A stretch of 8,092 bases of DNA from Gammaproteobacteria bacterium (GCA_027293245.1 JAPUFZ010000150.1:1-8092), one strand, 5' to 3'; positions 1 through 6,279 are shown, counted from the first letter of the stretch. Numbers and translations are program-made. The notes: generated by a model not told the origin, from the letters alone.

Positions 1-17
1 TGGCCTGGGCTAGAACA

Positions 18-1034
18 ATGTCAGTTCAACTCGATCTGATTATTCCCGGCTTGTTTGACCTGCCCCTGGAGACTCTGGATCCAGCCTTCCTGGAAAACAG
101 TCTGCCGGCGCTTAACAGTATTCTGCGATATGCCAGAGCCAGTAAAAATTCTGTGTTTGAACTGGAACCGATCCTGTCGGCCTGTATGGGATGGCAAAAT
201 TATCAGGTACTGCCATTTGCCCAGGCCTTTGTCGACCAGGGGGCAGGCGACAGGCACCAATATATTCTATTCAGGCCAGTTCACCTGAAGGTTGATATGC
301 ACAATGCGATCGTCGTTCCGCTGCGGAATAATCAAACAAATAATGATGATTTTTTAATATTAATCAATGATTTAAAAGATTATTTTAATGTAGATTGTGA
401 TATACAATCAGTTGCAGGCGGACATTGGTTAATGCATTTAAAGCAATGTGAGCCTCCCCGGCACTACCCGCATTACCTGTCGGTTATTGGCAAGAAAGCA
501 GATCCTTTCACCGAACAGTCGAAACACAGATTGCCCTGGTACAAATTGATCAACGAAATGCAAATGTACCTGCACGCGCACGAAATCAACCAGAAACGCC
601 TACAGGCAGGCCTGTTAACCATCAATAGCTTATGGTTCTGGGGTGCGGGAAGTTTGCCGCAACAGTCGCGCAATCGGGCGCGATGGGTTTGTGACGACGA
701 ACTATTAAAACGCTATGCCGGTGTTTCAGGCATCGAGACCGGCGAGTGTGCCGATCTTGAGACCAGCCATTTTAATCAGGATTGCATTATTTGCGATTTG
801 TCATTGCTTGAGGCGCTTAAGAGTGATGACGAGATGAATTTACAGGAACTGCTCCAGCGCATCGAGGCGCAACTGTTTAACCCGCTATTACGCGCGGTAC
901 GGACTCGACATTGCAGCCTGAAGCTGCGAGCAGGATACCAGTTCGATTATCAAATGAGGTCCTGGTCGAGATTCAAGTGGTGGCGTAAACCGAAAAACCT
1001 GCTCGCCATCAGTGAATACTGGAATCAACTATAG
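18..1034 (+). CDS. RpfE-type conserved protein (sometimes annotated as phosphoglycerate mutase-like)
   Basis: A 338-residue soluble protein with no signal peptide or membrane segment. It resembles the RpfE-type 'regulatory protein' family of gammaproteobacteria, some members of which carry a phosphoglycerate-mutase label; its biochemical role is not established. Visible family-like traits are an N-terminal 'IIPGLFDLP' segment (residues 8-16), the 'RPVHLKVD' stretch (86-93), a 'NSLWFWGAGSLP' block (203-214) and a basic, tryptophan-rich C-terminus (314-325). Context supports the call: in Xanthomonas rpfE lies in the same cluster as recJ, prfB and lysS, and prfB-lysS follow here. The start is the first ATG after an in-frame-independent TAG at 11-13; no clear Shine-Dalgarno sequence precedes it. 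Residues 104-131 are encoded by a markedly AT-rich patch. The gene converges on the minus-strand coiled-coil gene, 62 bases away. The gene is certain; the family name rests on motif memory and context. Confidence 0.7.
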   Translation: MSVQLDLIIPGLFDLPLETLDPAFLENSLPALNSILRYARASKNSVFELEPILSACMGWQNYQVLPFAQAFVDQGAGDRHQYILFRPVHLKVDMHNAIVVPLRNNQTNNDDFLILINDLKDYFNVDCDIQSVAGGHWLMHLKQCEPPRHYPHYLSVIGKKADPFTEQSKHRLPWYKLINEMQMYLHAHEINQKRLQAGLLTINSLWFWGAGSLPQQSRNRARWVCDDELLKRYAGVSGIETGECADLETSHFNQDCIICDLSLLEALKSDDEMNLQELLQRIEAQLFNPLLRAVRTRHCSLKLRAGYQFDYQMRSWSRFKWWRKPKNLLAISEYWNQL

Positions 1035-1096
1035 CCATTAATTATGCACTCCTGGTGGCTTGCTGCGAACCGGGATGGGTGTAACCATCATCCTGG

Positions 1097-1837
1097 TCAG
1101 GCCTCGGTCAGGGCCTTTTCGAGATTTTCGAGTAACTCTTCGTCGAGTTTGGGGATTGTGATAGAGGATTTCTTATCTTCGCTCAGTGATTTAATTTTTT
1201 TACTTTGCTTTTTACAGATCGAATGTATTTCCCGTAGCTGCGTTATTAGTGGTAGCGACTGTTGGTTCAAAGACTTTCGATTCTCCAATTCAGCTTCCAG
1301 TTTCGCCTTTTGCTTGCGTGTCGACTGTAGTTTGGTCTCTGTTTGAGTGCGCAGCCTGGATTCTTCGAGTTTTTGTTTTTTCAGGGTTTTCAGTTTTTTA
1401 ACAACATTTTCCGGTGTGTCGGCCAGTGCCCTGGAGATGGCTTTGAGCTTGTTTTGTTTGTCGGTTACTTCGACGCGGGCTTTTTTTAATGATTCAGTAT
1501 TTTCAGCACGGCCTGCGGCTAATTGTTTTTCAGCGGTTTTGCGAACTTTTAATGCCGCGGCAACTTTTCCTTCAGCGTCGATGCGGGCCTGCTCGCTAGC
1601 GGCAACTTGCTGCTTCATTTCGGCGACTTGCCTTTCAGCCTGTTCGCGGGTGGTAACAATAGTGATATCAGCATCTTTGGCCTGTTGAATCGCCTTGTTC
1701 AAGGCTGCCTTGAGTTCATCTGTGGTACATGCAGCGTCCAGACCCAGGGCATCGGTTGCAGCCCCCATCAAAATCTGTTTGCTGATAGCGAGGTCTTTCC
1801 AGACCTTTAGCTGAATATCAATATCGGATTGATTCAC
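1097..1837 (-). CDS. Coiled-coil protein of unknown function
   Basis: A 246-residue protein that I do not recognise. Residues 1-60 look globular and mixed ('WKDLAISKQILMGAATDALG' at 13-32). Residues about 62-220 are Lys, Glu, Gln, Ala and Arg rich with heptad-like spacing and almost no helix breakers, apart from a Pro near 142 and Pro196, so a long coiled coil is expected. The C-terminal end (229-246) is acidic ('LDEELLENLEKALTEA'). There is no signal peptide or membrane segment, so it is probably cytoplasmic. The start codon is GTG (1837-1835 on the minus strand), preceded at a 6-base spacing by GGGG (1844-1847), a weak ribosome-binding site. The gene is divergent from prfB and convergent with the RpfE-type gene, so it is its own transcription unit. 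It occupies the place where recJ might be expected. A structural or scaffold-like role is possible but unproven. Confidence 0.8.
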   Translation of the reverse strand: MNQSDIDIQLKVWKDLAISKQILMGAATDALGLDAACTTDELKAALNKAIQQAKDADITIVTTREQAERQVAEMKQQVAASEQARIDAEGKVAAALKVRKTAEKQLAAGRAENTESLKKARVEVTDKQNKLKAISRALADTPENVVKKLKTLKKQKLEESRLRTQTETKLQSTRKQKAKLEAELENRKSLNQQSLPLITQLREIHSICKKQSKKIKSLSEDKKSSITIPKLDEELLENLEKALTEA

Positions 1838-1847
1838 TGGTTACCCC

Positions 1848-1874
1848 GTAGTTAAAAATGGCTGTAGTTAAAAA
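1848..1874. repeat. 11-bp direct repeat in the leader of the coiled-coil gene
   Basis: GTAGTTAAAAA occurs at 1848-1858 and again at 1864-1874, with a 16-base period. On the minus strand this reads TTTTTAACTAC twice, lying between the candidate promoter and the GTG start. It could be a tandem regulator site or chance in AT-rich DNA. Confidence 0.5.
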
Positions 1875-1909
1875 GGATTTGGTCGAAAAATTTGGCGGCA
1901 TACTCTACC

Positions 1910-1938
1910 ATAATAAATCCTCAAATGCTCTATGTCCC
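1910..1938 (-). promoter_or_regulatory. Candidate sigma-70 promoter for the coiled-coil gene
   Basis: Read on the minus strand, GGGACA (-35, 1938-1933) is followed after exactly 17 bases by TATTAT (-10, 1915-1910). The -10 matches the consensus at 5 of 6 positions and the -35 at 4 of 6. Transcription would start near 1903, giving a leader of about 65 bases. Confidence 0.35.
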
Positions 1939-2066
1939 GATAAAAATTGTAGTACCAAACAAAGGGTAGAAAAAGCTCTCAGATGAATTGGCCTGGCTGC
2001 ACTTAAATGGGTAATTTAACTGGTATTTGAAGACGGTAATAATGTGTCCGGCTGTCGTTGAATGGT

Positions 2067-2108
2067 TTGTCATAACCGCATTACAAGGGGATAGACATCA
2101 GGTAGAAT
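2067..2108 (+). promoter_or_regulatory. Candidate promoter(s) for prfB-lysS
   Basis: Two overlapping possibilities are seen. TTACAA (2081-2086), 16 bases and TAGAAT (2103-2108) has a good -10 and a poor -35, and would start transcription about 24 bases before the TTG start of prfB. TTGTCA (2067-2072) is a 5-of-6 -35 box, followed at 17 bases by a weak GATAGA (2090-2095). Neither is decisive. Confidence 0.3.
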
Positions 2109-2138
2109 CGCATCTTTCTAAATCGTGGGCAAATTATA

Positions 2139-3234
2139 TTGGAGACCAATCAAATTACTCAGCATATCGACGATCTGCGATCACGCGTAGACTTGCTTCG
2201 GGGGTATCTTTGACTACGAGCACAAAAAGGAAAAACTGGAAGAAGTAGTACTCGAGCTCGAAAATCCGGAACTCTGGAATGAGCCCGAAAAGGCCCAGCA
2301 ATTAGGCAAGCATAAAGCTAGCCTTGAAACTGTAGTCATGGGCCTCGATCAAAGCAGCGTAGCCATCAGCGACGCCGCCGAATTACTGGAACTGGCCATC
2401 ATTGAGGATGATGTCTTAACTACAGAGGAAATTGTTAGAGACCTGGAAAATATTGAAAATGCCGTCGCAGAACTGGAATTTCGACGTATGTTTTCCGGCG
2501 AGATGGATGAATGTAACGCTTTTTTGGAAATACAGTCAGGTTCGGGTGGAACCGAAGCCCAGGACTGGGCCAATATGTTATTGCGAATGTACCTTCGCTG
2601 GGGCGAAGCCAGGGGTTTCAAAACTGAGTTAATCGAAGTCTCGGATGGTGACGTGGCCGGTATTAAAAGTGCAACGATTCGTTTCGAGGGGCCTTATGCC
2701 TATGGTTGGTTGCGTACCGAAACAGGTGTCCATCGGCTGGTGCGAAAATCACCCTTCGATTCAGGCAATCGGCGTCATACGTCGTTCGCGGCCGCATTTG
2801 TAAGCCCGGAAGTTGACGATGACATTGACATCGAGATCGATCCCTCTGATTTACGCATAGACGTTTACCGGGCCAGCGGCGCCGGTGGGCAGCATGTTAA
2901 CCGTACCGAATCGGCAGTTCGCATCACGCATCTACCGACCAATGTTGTTGTGCAATGCCAAAATGATCGTTCGCAGCACAAAAATAAGGCAACTGCAATG
3001 AAGCAACTGAAGGCCAAGTTATACGAGTTAGAAGTACAGGCGCGAAATGCGAAGGCTCAAAATGTCGAGGACTCCAAGTCCGACATTGGTTGGGGCAGTC
3101 AAATTCGTTCTTATGTACTCGATCAATCACGAATCAAGGATTTGCGCACCGGTGTAGAAACCGGAAATACACAGGCGGTGCTCGATGGCGCACTGGATCA
3201 ATTTATAGAGGCGAGCCTGAAAAGCGGGCTTTAG
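2139..3234 (+). CDS. prfB: Peptide chain release factor 2 (RF2), read through a programmed +1 frameshift
   Basis: RF2 recognises UGA and UAA stop codons on the ribosome and triggers hydrolysis of peptidyl-tRNA. The product is made by reading 2139-2210, skipping T2211 and resuming at GAC 2212, giving 364 residues (E. coli RF2 has 365). The 24-codon first part reads [20 protein letters not shown] then RGYL, aligning with the E. coli N-terminus; the second part continues [12 protein letters not shown]. The stop-recognition tripeptide SPF is at 204-206 and the catalytic GGQ at 249-251. Residue 245 is Ala, where E. coli K-12 has the unusual Thr246. No ATG, GTG or CTG lies upstream in the first frame between the TAG at 2103 and the slip site except TTG 2139 (CTG 2175 is too late), so TTG is the likely start, with a weak GTGGG (2125-2129) as ribosome-binding site. 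The frame opening at ATG 2338 is only an internal fragment. lysS follows as in the known prfB-lysS operon, but separated by an inserted element. Confidence 0.96.
2199..2214 (+). promoter_or_regulatory. Programmed +1 ribosomal frameshift signal of prfB
   Basis: All elements of the classical RF2 recoding site are present: an internal Shine-Dalgarno-like CGGGGG (2199-2204), a TAT spacer codon (2205-2207), the slippery Leu codon CTT (2208-2210), the in-frame stop TGA (2211-2213) and a following C (2214), a poor termination context. Spacing is identical to E. coli. When RF2 is scarce the ribosome pauses at UGA and slips from CUU to UUU, making full-length RF2; when RF2 is plentiful it terminates. 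This is autoregulation known for the family, inferred here from sequence identity of the site. Confidence 0.96.
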
Positions 3235-3437
3235 GAGTCTGTCGGACTTAGGTACTCGTAGCGAGGGAAAGCCATTTTGAGTCAGATTTTTCTATCGAAT
3301 GAGGCGAAGATCCTGCCCCGCGACACGTTTTTTGTGGCGCGCTTTGGGTATAGTTGTTCATATTTAACGAAATGGATAGGATAGTTTGGCCAAAATGGCT
3401 TTTCCGCAGTAGATTTATCCTAAGTCCGACAGATTCC
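3234..3437. mobile_element. MITE-like element with terminal and nested inverted repeats
   Basis: A roughly 204-bp non-coding element. The left end GGAGTCTGTCGGACTTAGG (3234-3252) is the reverse complement of 3419-3437 with a single mismatch; the inner 15 bases are perfect. A second inverted pair, AAAGCCATTTTG (3268-3279) and CAAAATGGCTTT (3391-3402), is perfect and sits 15 and 16 bases inside the ends. A central hairpin lies at 3319-3341. No target-site duplication could be found and no transposase is encoded. Removing the element would leave about 20 bases between prfB and lysS, close to the tight spacing usual for this operon, which supports insertion. Its left end overlaps the last base of the prfB stop codon. 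Alternatives are a REP/BIME-type repeat or an old decayed insertion-sequence remnant; parent family unknown. Confidence 0.7.
3319..3341. repeat. Central hairpin of the inverted-repeat element
   Basis: CGCGACAC (3319-3326) pairs with GTGGCGCG (3334-3341) at 7 of 8 positions around the 7-base loop GTTTTTT. Because the T run is in the loop and not after the stem, it is not an intrinsic terminator. It forms the tip region of the larger fold of the element. Confidence 0.5.
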
Positions 3438-3443
3438 CAGGTA

Positions 3444-3448
3444 AAGGT
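3444..3448 (+). promoter_or_regulatory. Ribosome-binding site of lysS
   Basis: AAGGT at 3444-3448 lies 8 bases before the ATG at 3457 and fixes that start. It sits just outside the right end of the inverted-repeat element (3437), so lysS keeps its own translation signal despite the insertion. Confidence 0.6.
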
Positions 3449-3456
3449 AAACTGAA

Positions 3457-4977
3457 ATGAACCAGGTAACAGGTGGTGACGACGGGGTCGATCAGTCAAC
3501 GGAAGATGAAAACCGGTATATCGCACAGCGTCGCGACAAGCTTGCGCTGTTGAGAGAGCAGGGACAGGCTTATCCCAATCATTTTAGGCGTAACGATTTT
3601 GCCCAGAGTCTGCACGACGATTATGCCGATTTATCGCGCGAGCAACTCGAGCAAAAATCGATCAACGTGAGCCTCGCAGGACGCATGATGTTCAAGCGTG
3701 TGATGGGCAAAGCCAGTTTTGCTCAACTCCAGGATATGAGCGCGACGATGCAGATATTCGTGCAACGCGAGGCAATCGGCGAAACAGGTTACGAGGCTTT
3801 CAAGCACAGCGACATCGGTGATATCTTTGGTGTTACGGGTGTATTGTTTCAAACCAAAACCGGTGAATTGACAATCAAGGTCAAAACCCTGGAACTATTG
3901 ACCAAATCGCTGCGGCCACTACCGGAGAAATTTCATGGGCTCACCGATCAGGAGCAAAAGTACCGCCAGCGATATATTGACCTAATCATGAACCAGGATT
4001 CGAGGCGGGTTTTTGCGATGCGCAGCCAGGCGATCAGTTTTATTCGGCAATACCTGATCAAGGCAGGTTTTGTCGAGGTCGAAACCCCGATGATGCAGAT
4101 AATTCCAGGGGGTGCGAGAGCGCGGCCATTTGTCACGCACCACAATACACTGGATATGGATCTTTATTTACGTGTAGCCCCTGAATTATATCTGAAGCGT
4201 CTGGTAGTCGGTGGTATCGAGCAGGTGTTTGAAATAAACCGTAATTTTCGTAACGAAGGCCTGTCAACCCGGCACAATCCCGAATTTACCATGCTTGAGT
4301 TTTATCAGGCTTACTCGGATTATCACCAGTTGATGGACCTGACCGAAGATATGGTACGGCAATTGACAAAGTCTGTGCTTGGCGATACTAGCCTGATCTA
4401 CCAGGGAGACACTATTGATTTAGCGAAACCGTTTCTACGTATGACGGTTGTTGAGTCGATACTAAAATTTAACCCCGACCTGGATGCCACCAGGCTCGAT
4501 ACCCTCGAGTATTGCCGAGAGGTTGCAAAAAATCTGGGAATTACGGTCGAATCAGGCTGGGGTATAGGCAAGGTTCAGATCGAAATATTTGAGGAAACTG
4601 TCGAACACCAGCTGATACAACCCACATTTATCACTGCCTATCCAACAGAAGTTTCGCCGCTTTCAAGACGTAACGATGATAATCCGTTAGTGGCTGATCG
4701 CTTCGAATTTTTCATCGCCGGCCGTGAACTGGCGAACGGATTCTCGGAACTCAATGATCCCGAAGACCAGGCCGAACGATTTCGGCAGCAAGTCGAGGAT
4801 AAGGAATCCGGTGATGTCGAGGCGATGCATTACGATGCTGATTATATCCGCGCACTCGAATACGGAATGCCGCCAACAGCGGGCGAGGGCATAGGTATCG
4901 ATCGACTGGTTATGCTGTTAACCGATTCCCCGAGTATTCGGGATGTTATTTTATTCCCGCATATGCGGCCGGAGTAG
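3457..4977 (+). CDS. lysS: Lysyl-tRNA synthetase, class II
   Basis: Charges tRNA-Lys with lysine using ATP in the cytoplasm; functions as a homodimer. The 506-residue length equals that of E. coli LysS (505). Residues about 70-150 form the anticodon-binding OB fold ('[18 protein letters not shown]' at 71-88). The class II catalytic core follows: motif 1 around [10 protein letters not shown] (204-213), '[14 protein letters not shown]' (217-230), motif 2 from [11 protein letters not shown] (258-268) to [11 protein letters not shown] (276-286), and motif 3 [13 protein letters not shown] (476-488), ending [12 protein letters not shown]. All key residues are intact. The ATG is preceded by a good ribosome-binding site. 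In the usual arrangement lysS is co-transcribed with prfB a few bases upstream; here the gap is 222 bases because of the inverted-repeat element, so expression may depend on read-through or on a promoter within the element. Confidence 0.98.
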   Translation: MNQVTGGDDGVDQSTEDENRYIAQRRDKLALLREQGQAYPNHFRRNDFAQSLHDDYADLSREQLEQKSINVSLAGRMMFKRVMGKASFAQLQDMSATMQIFVQREAIGETGYEAFKHSDIGDIFGVTGVLFQTKTGELTIKVKTLELLTKSLRPLPEKFHGLTDQEQKYRQRYIDLIMNQDSRRVFAMRSQAISFIRQYLIKAGFVEVETPMMQIIPGGARARPFVTHHNTLDMDLYLRVAPELYLKRLVVGGIEQVFEINRNFRNEGLSTRHNPEFTMLEFYQAYSDYHQLMDLTEDMVRQLTKSVLGDTSLIYQGDTIDLAKPFLRMTVVESILKFNPDLDATRLDTLEYCREVAKNLGITVESGWGIGKVQIEIFEETVEHQLIQPTFITAYPTEVSPLSRRNDDNPLVADRFEFFIAGRELANGFSELNDPEDQAERFRQQVEDKESGDVEAMHYDADYIRALEYGMPPTAGEGIGIDRLVMLLTDSPSIRDVILFPHMRPE

Positions 4978-4981
4978 GGAC

Positions 4982-5017
4982 TTCGCACACTAGTAATATA
5001 GAGGTGCTAGTGTCGAA
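4982..5017. terminator. Hairpin between the convergent ends of lysS and the rhodanese gene
   Basis: ACACTAG (4987-4993) and CTAGTGT (5007-5013) pair perfectly around a 13-base loop, and TTCG (4982-4985) pairs with CGAA (5014-5017) after a one-base bulge, extending the stem to 11 pairs. It lies 4 bases after the lysS stop. There is no T run after the stem on either strand, so it is not a standard intrinsic terminator; it could stabilise the 3' end. Confidence 0.3.
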
Positions 5018-5039
5018 AAACAATCCGACTAGCTGAAAG

Positions 5040-5699
5040 CTACTCACTCACTGGTTTGGCCGTGGATAAACCAAGGATTTCCCAGTCCTGCATACCACCG
5101 CGATACCATTTAATTTTGTGGGCGGGATAGCCAAATTTAAGCAGGGTTTTAATGTTGCTTGGTGACTGACCGCACCACATTCCGTTGCAGAACATGACCA
5201 GTGTCCTGGCGCTACTGAAATCCCACAAGCCTTCGAGATTTTTGGCTTTCAGCTGTTCTTCCATTATTTCGCCAATCGATATCGGGTCGGCGCCCCTGGC
5301 CGGATTGAGACTGGTCCAGGGGATATTGATCGCCCCGGGGATGGTTCCTTTCGCTACCCAGTCCGGAGTTCGTGAGTCGATGACCAGGACTGTTTCATCG
5401 CCTTCGGCGATCATGCTCAAATAATGTAGAACTTCGAGTTCACCGATAGTTTCAACCCCAGGCGCCAAAGCAGAAGGTTGAATACAAAATGGAGGACATT
5501 TTCGCGAAGTTTTAGCGAATGCCGGGTTGACCGTGTTCTTCTGATTTTGATTACGTATGATTTTGACTTTCTTATCACCATGTATCACCGTAACGCTTTC
5601 GAGAGTGGGCGTTATATTTACCTCTGCGGCATAGGATAAACCGCTGGAAGCCAGTGTGATGGCGGTAATCCCCGCAAAGATGACATTGGATAGTTTCAT
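5040..5699 (-). CDS. Exported rhodanese-domain protein
   Basis: A 219-residue protein. Residues 1-25 form a Sec signal peptide (Lys near the start, hydrophobic 'VIFAGITAITLA', cleavage near SYA-A at 24/25), so the mature protein is probably periplasmic. The rhodanese domain spans about 83-215: 'VLVIDSRTPDWVAKGTIPGA' (104-123), the active-site loop CNGMWCGQS with presumed catalytic Cys171, and 'YRGGMQDWEILGL' (199-211). Rhodaneses carry sulfane sulfur as a Cys persulfide; the donor and acceptor here are unknown. The loop contains a second cysteine, Cys176, and the segment before the domain has another pair, CPPFC (Cys68, Cys72), so a disulfide or redox role is possible. A good ribosome-binding site, GAGGAG (5714-5709 on minus), precedes the ATG. 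The gene converges on lysS and follows a small exported-protein gene on the same strand after 182 bases. Confidence 0.88.
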   Translation of the reverse strand: MKLSNVIFAGITAITLASSGLSYAAEVNITPTLESVTVIHGDKKVKIIRNQNQKNTVNPAFAKTSRKCPPFCIQPSALAPGVETIGELEVLHYLSMIAEGDETVLVIDSRTPDWVAKGTIPGAINIPWTSLNPARGADPISIGEIMEEQLKAKNLEGLWDFSSARTLVMFCNGMWCGQSPSNIKTLLKFGYPAHKIKWYRGGMQDWEILGLSTAKPVSE

Positions 5700-5720
5700 T
5701 TGTTTGTGCTCCTCGGTTCA

Positions 5721-5726
5721 ATTATA
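5721..5726 (-). promoter_or_regulatory. Candidate -10 box for the rhodanese gene
   Basis: On the minus strand a perfect TATAAT lies at 5726-5721. No good -35 box is found 16-18 bases upstream, and the implied leader would be only about 15 bases, reaching just to the ribosome-binding site. It may need an activator or may be chance. Confidence 0.25.
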
Positions 5727-5778
5727 ACCCTGCGCTATTGTTTCAGTCGCGATCTAGTGGCTAAATTTATTGTAATTT

Positions 5779-5804
5779 GCTGGTTTAAATAAGCCGAAAC
5801 CAGC
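5779..5804. repeat. Perfect 8-bp inverted repeat upstream of the rhodanese gene
   Basis: GCTGGTTT (5779-5786) and AAACCAGC (5797-5804) are exact reverse complements with a 10-base spacer. It lies about 80 bases before the rhodanese start and about 80 after the stop of the preceding gene. Neither strand shows a T run after it, so an operator or mRNA hairpin is as likely as a terminator. Confidence 0.5.
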
Positions 5805-5881
5805 CGTATATATAGTGATTTTCGAATCGGGCCTCGATGCCTAATCGTAATCAGGTTTTTCGTCTGCTCCTTTGGGCGAAA

Positions 5882-6175
5882 CTATTTTGGCATAATTAAT
5901 GTATTCATGTCGATGGAATGCAATACGGTTTCGTGCTCAAAATAAACCCTGAAACTACTGTACACCCATTCACTAATCGGTGGCTCGCCGACGGCTTCGA
6001 AACGCTTTACGGGTTCGCCGAATTCGAGCAGTACTGACTCCATATCAACACCACGCACAGGCATTGGCTGCTCCTGGTCGGTTGATGTGTGACCGGGAAT
6101 GGTCATGCTGCCGGCGATTGCCGGCTGCATGAGTAAAGCAAGTCCCAATGCGAGGATAATAATTCCGCTACGCAT
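5882..6175 (-). CDS. Small exported protein, SmpA/BamE-like appearance
   Basis: A 97-residue protein with a signal peptide (residues 1-21, cleavage at AIA-G); there is no lipobox Cys, so it is a soluble periplasmic protein and not a lipoprotein. The mature part holds 'MPVRGVDMESVLLEFGEP' (38-55), 'VGEPPISEWVY' (62-72) and 'FRVYFEHETVLHSI' (75-88). The pattern 'M..V...FGEP....W.Y....VYFE...V' resembles the short SmpA/BamE-like fold and a conserved gammaproteobacterial hypothetical family; its function is unknown to me. The start is well supported by AGGAG (6188-6184 on minus) 8 bases before the ATG. A promoter candidate lies upstream. It is divergent from the lol genes. Confidence 0.85.
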   Translation of the reverse strand: MRSGIIILALGLALLMQPAIAGSMTIPGHTSTDQEQPMPVRGVDMESVLLEFGEPVKRFEAVGEPPISEWVYSSFRVYFEHETVLHSIDMNTLIMPK

Positions 6176-6208
6176 GTTTCTATCTCCTGACAGATTTTAT
6201 CAATCCGA

Positions 6209-6220
6209 TCATTTAAATGA
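6209..6220. repeat. 12-bp perfect palindrome TCATTTAAATGA
   Basis: The palindrome lies between the minus-strand promoter candidate (6252-6279) and the start of the 97-residue gene, about 34 bases before that start. It could be an operator, but no known regulator consensus is matched with confidence. Confidence 0.35.
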
Positions 6221-6251
6221 CCTCAAATCGTCAATAATCGGCATGTTAATA

Positions 6252-6279
6252 ACTATAGCACGGCAAAATTCTTAGGCAA
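6252..6279 (-). promoter_or_regulatory. Candidate sigma-70 promoter for the 97-residue exported protein
   Basis: On the minus strand TTGCCT (-35, 6279-6274), a 16-base spacer and TATAGT (-10, 6257-6252). The -10 matches the consensus at 5 of 6 positions and the -35 at 4 of 6. It would give a leader of about 70 bases. No equally good promoter was seen for the lol genes in the other direction. Confidence 0.4.

Larger units (their letters stand above)
1838..2138. other. Divergent intergenic region between the coiled-coil gene and prfB
   Basis: About 300 bases without a credible gene. It is AT-rich and holds candidate promoters in both directions (1910-1938 on minus, 2067-2108 on plus) and an 11-base direct repeat (1848-1858 and 1864-1874). 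The open frame starting at 2027 is not credible: it runs through the prfB frameshift site in the wrong frame. No tRNA, riboswitch or strong hairpin was seen. Confidence 0.6.

Noticed and set aside
1073..1093. Possible hairpin GGATG...CATCC between the convergent RpfE-type and coiled-coil genes
   Set aside because: The stem is short with an internal bulge and no T run follows on either strand, so it cannot be called a terminator.
1044..1810. Plus-strand open frames opposite the coiled-coil gene
   Set aside because: They are Ser, Phe, Leu and Cys rich, as expected for the complement of a Lys/Glu-rich coding sequence, and have no supporting start signals.
2211..2213. In-frame TGA in prfB as evidence of a pseudogene
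   Set aside because: The surrounding signal is the conserved RF2 recoding site and the rest of the gene is intact, so this is programmed, not decay.
2027..2248. A 73-codon plus-strand open frame upstream of and overlapping prfB
   Set aside because: It crosses the prfB slip site in the third frame, has no recognisable protein features and is explained by the RF2 reading in the other two frames.
3248..3526. A 92-codon minus-strand open frame across the inverted-repeat element and the lysS start
   Set aside because: No domain is recognisable, it overlaps the well-supported lysS start on the other strand, and most of it is the non-coding element.
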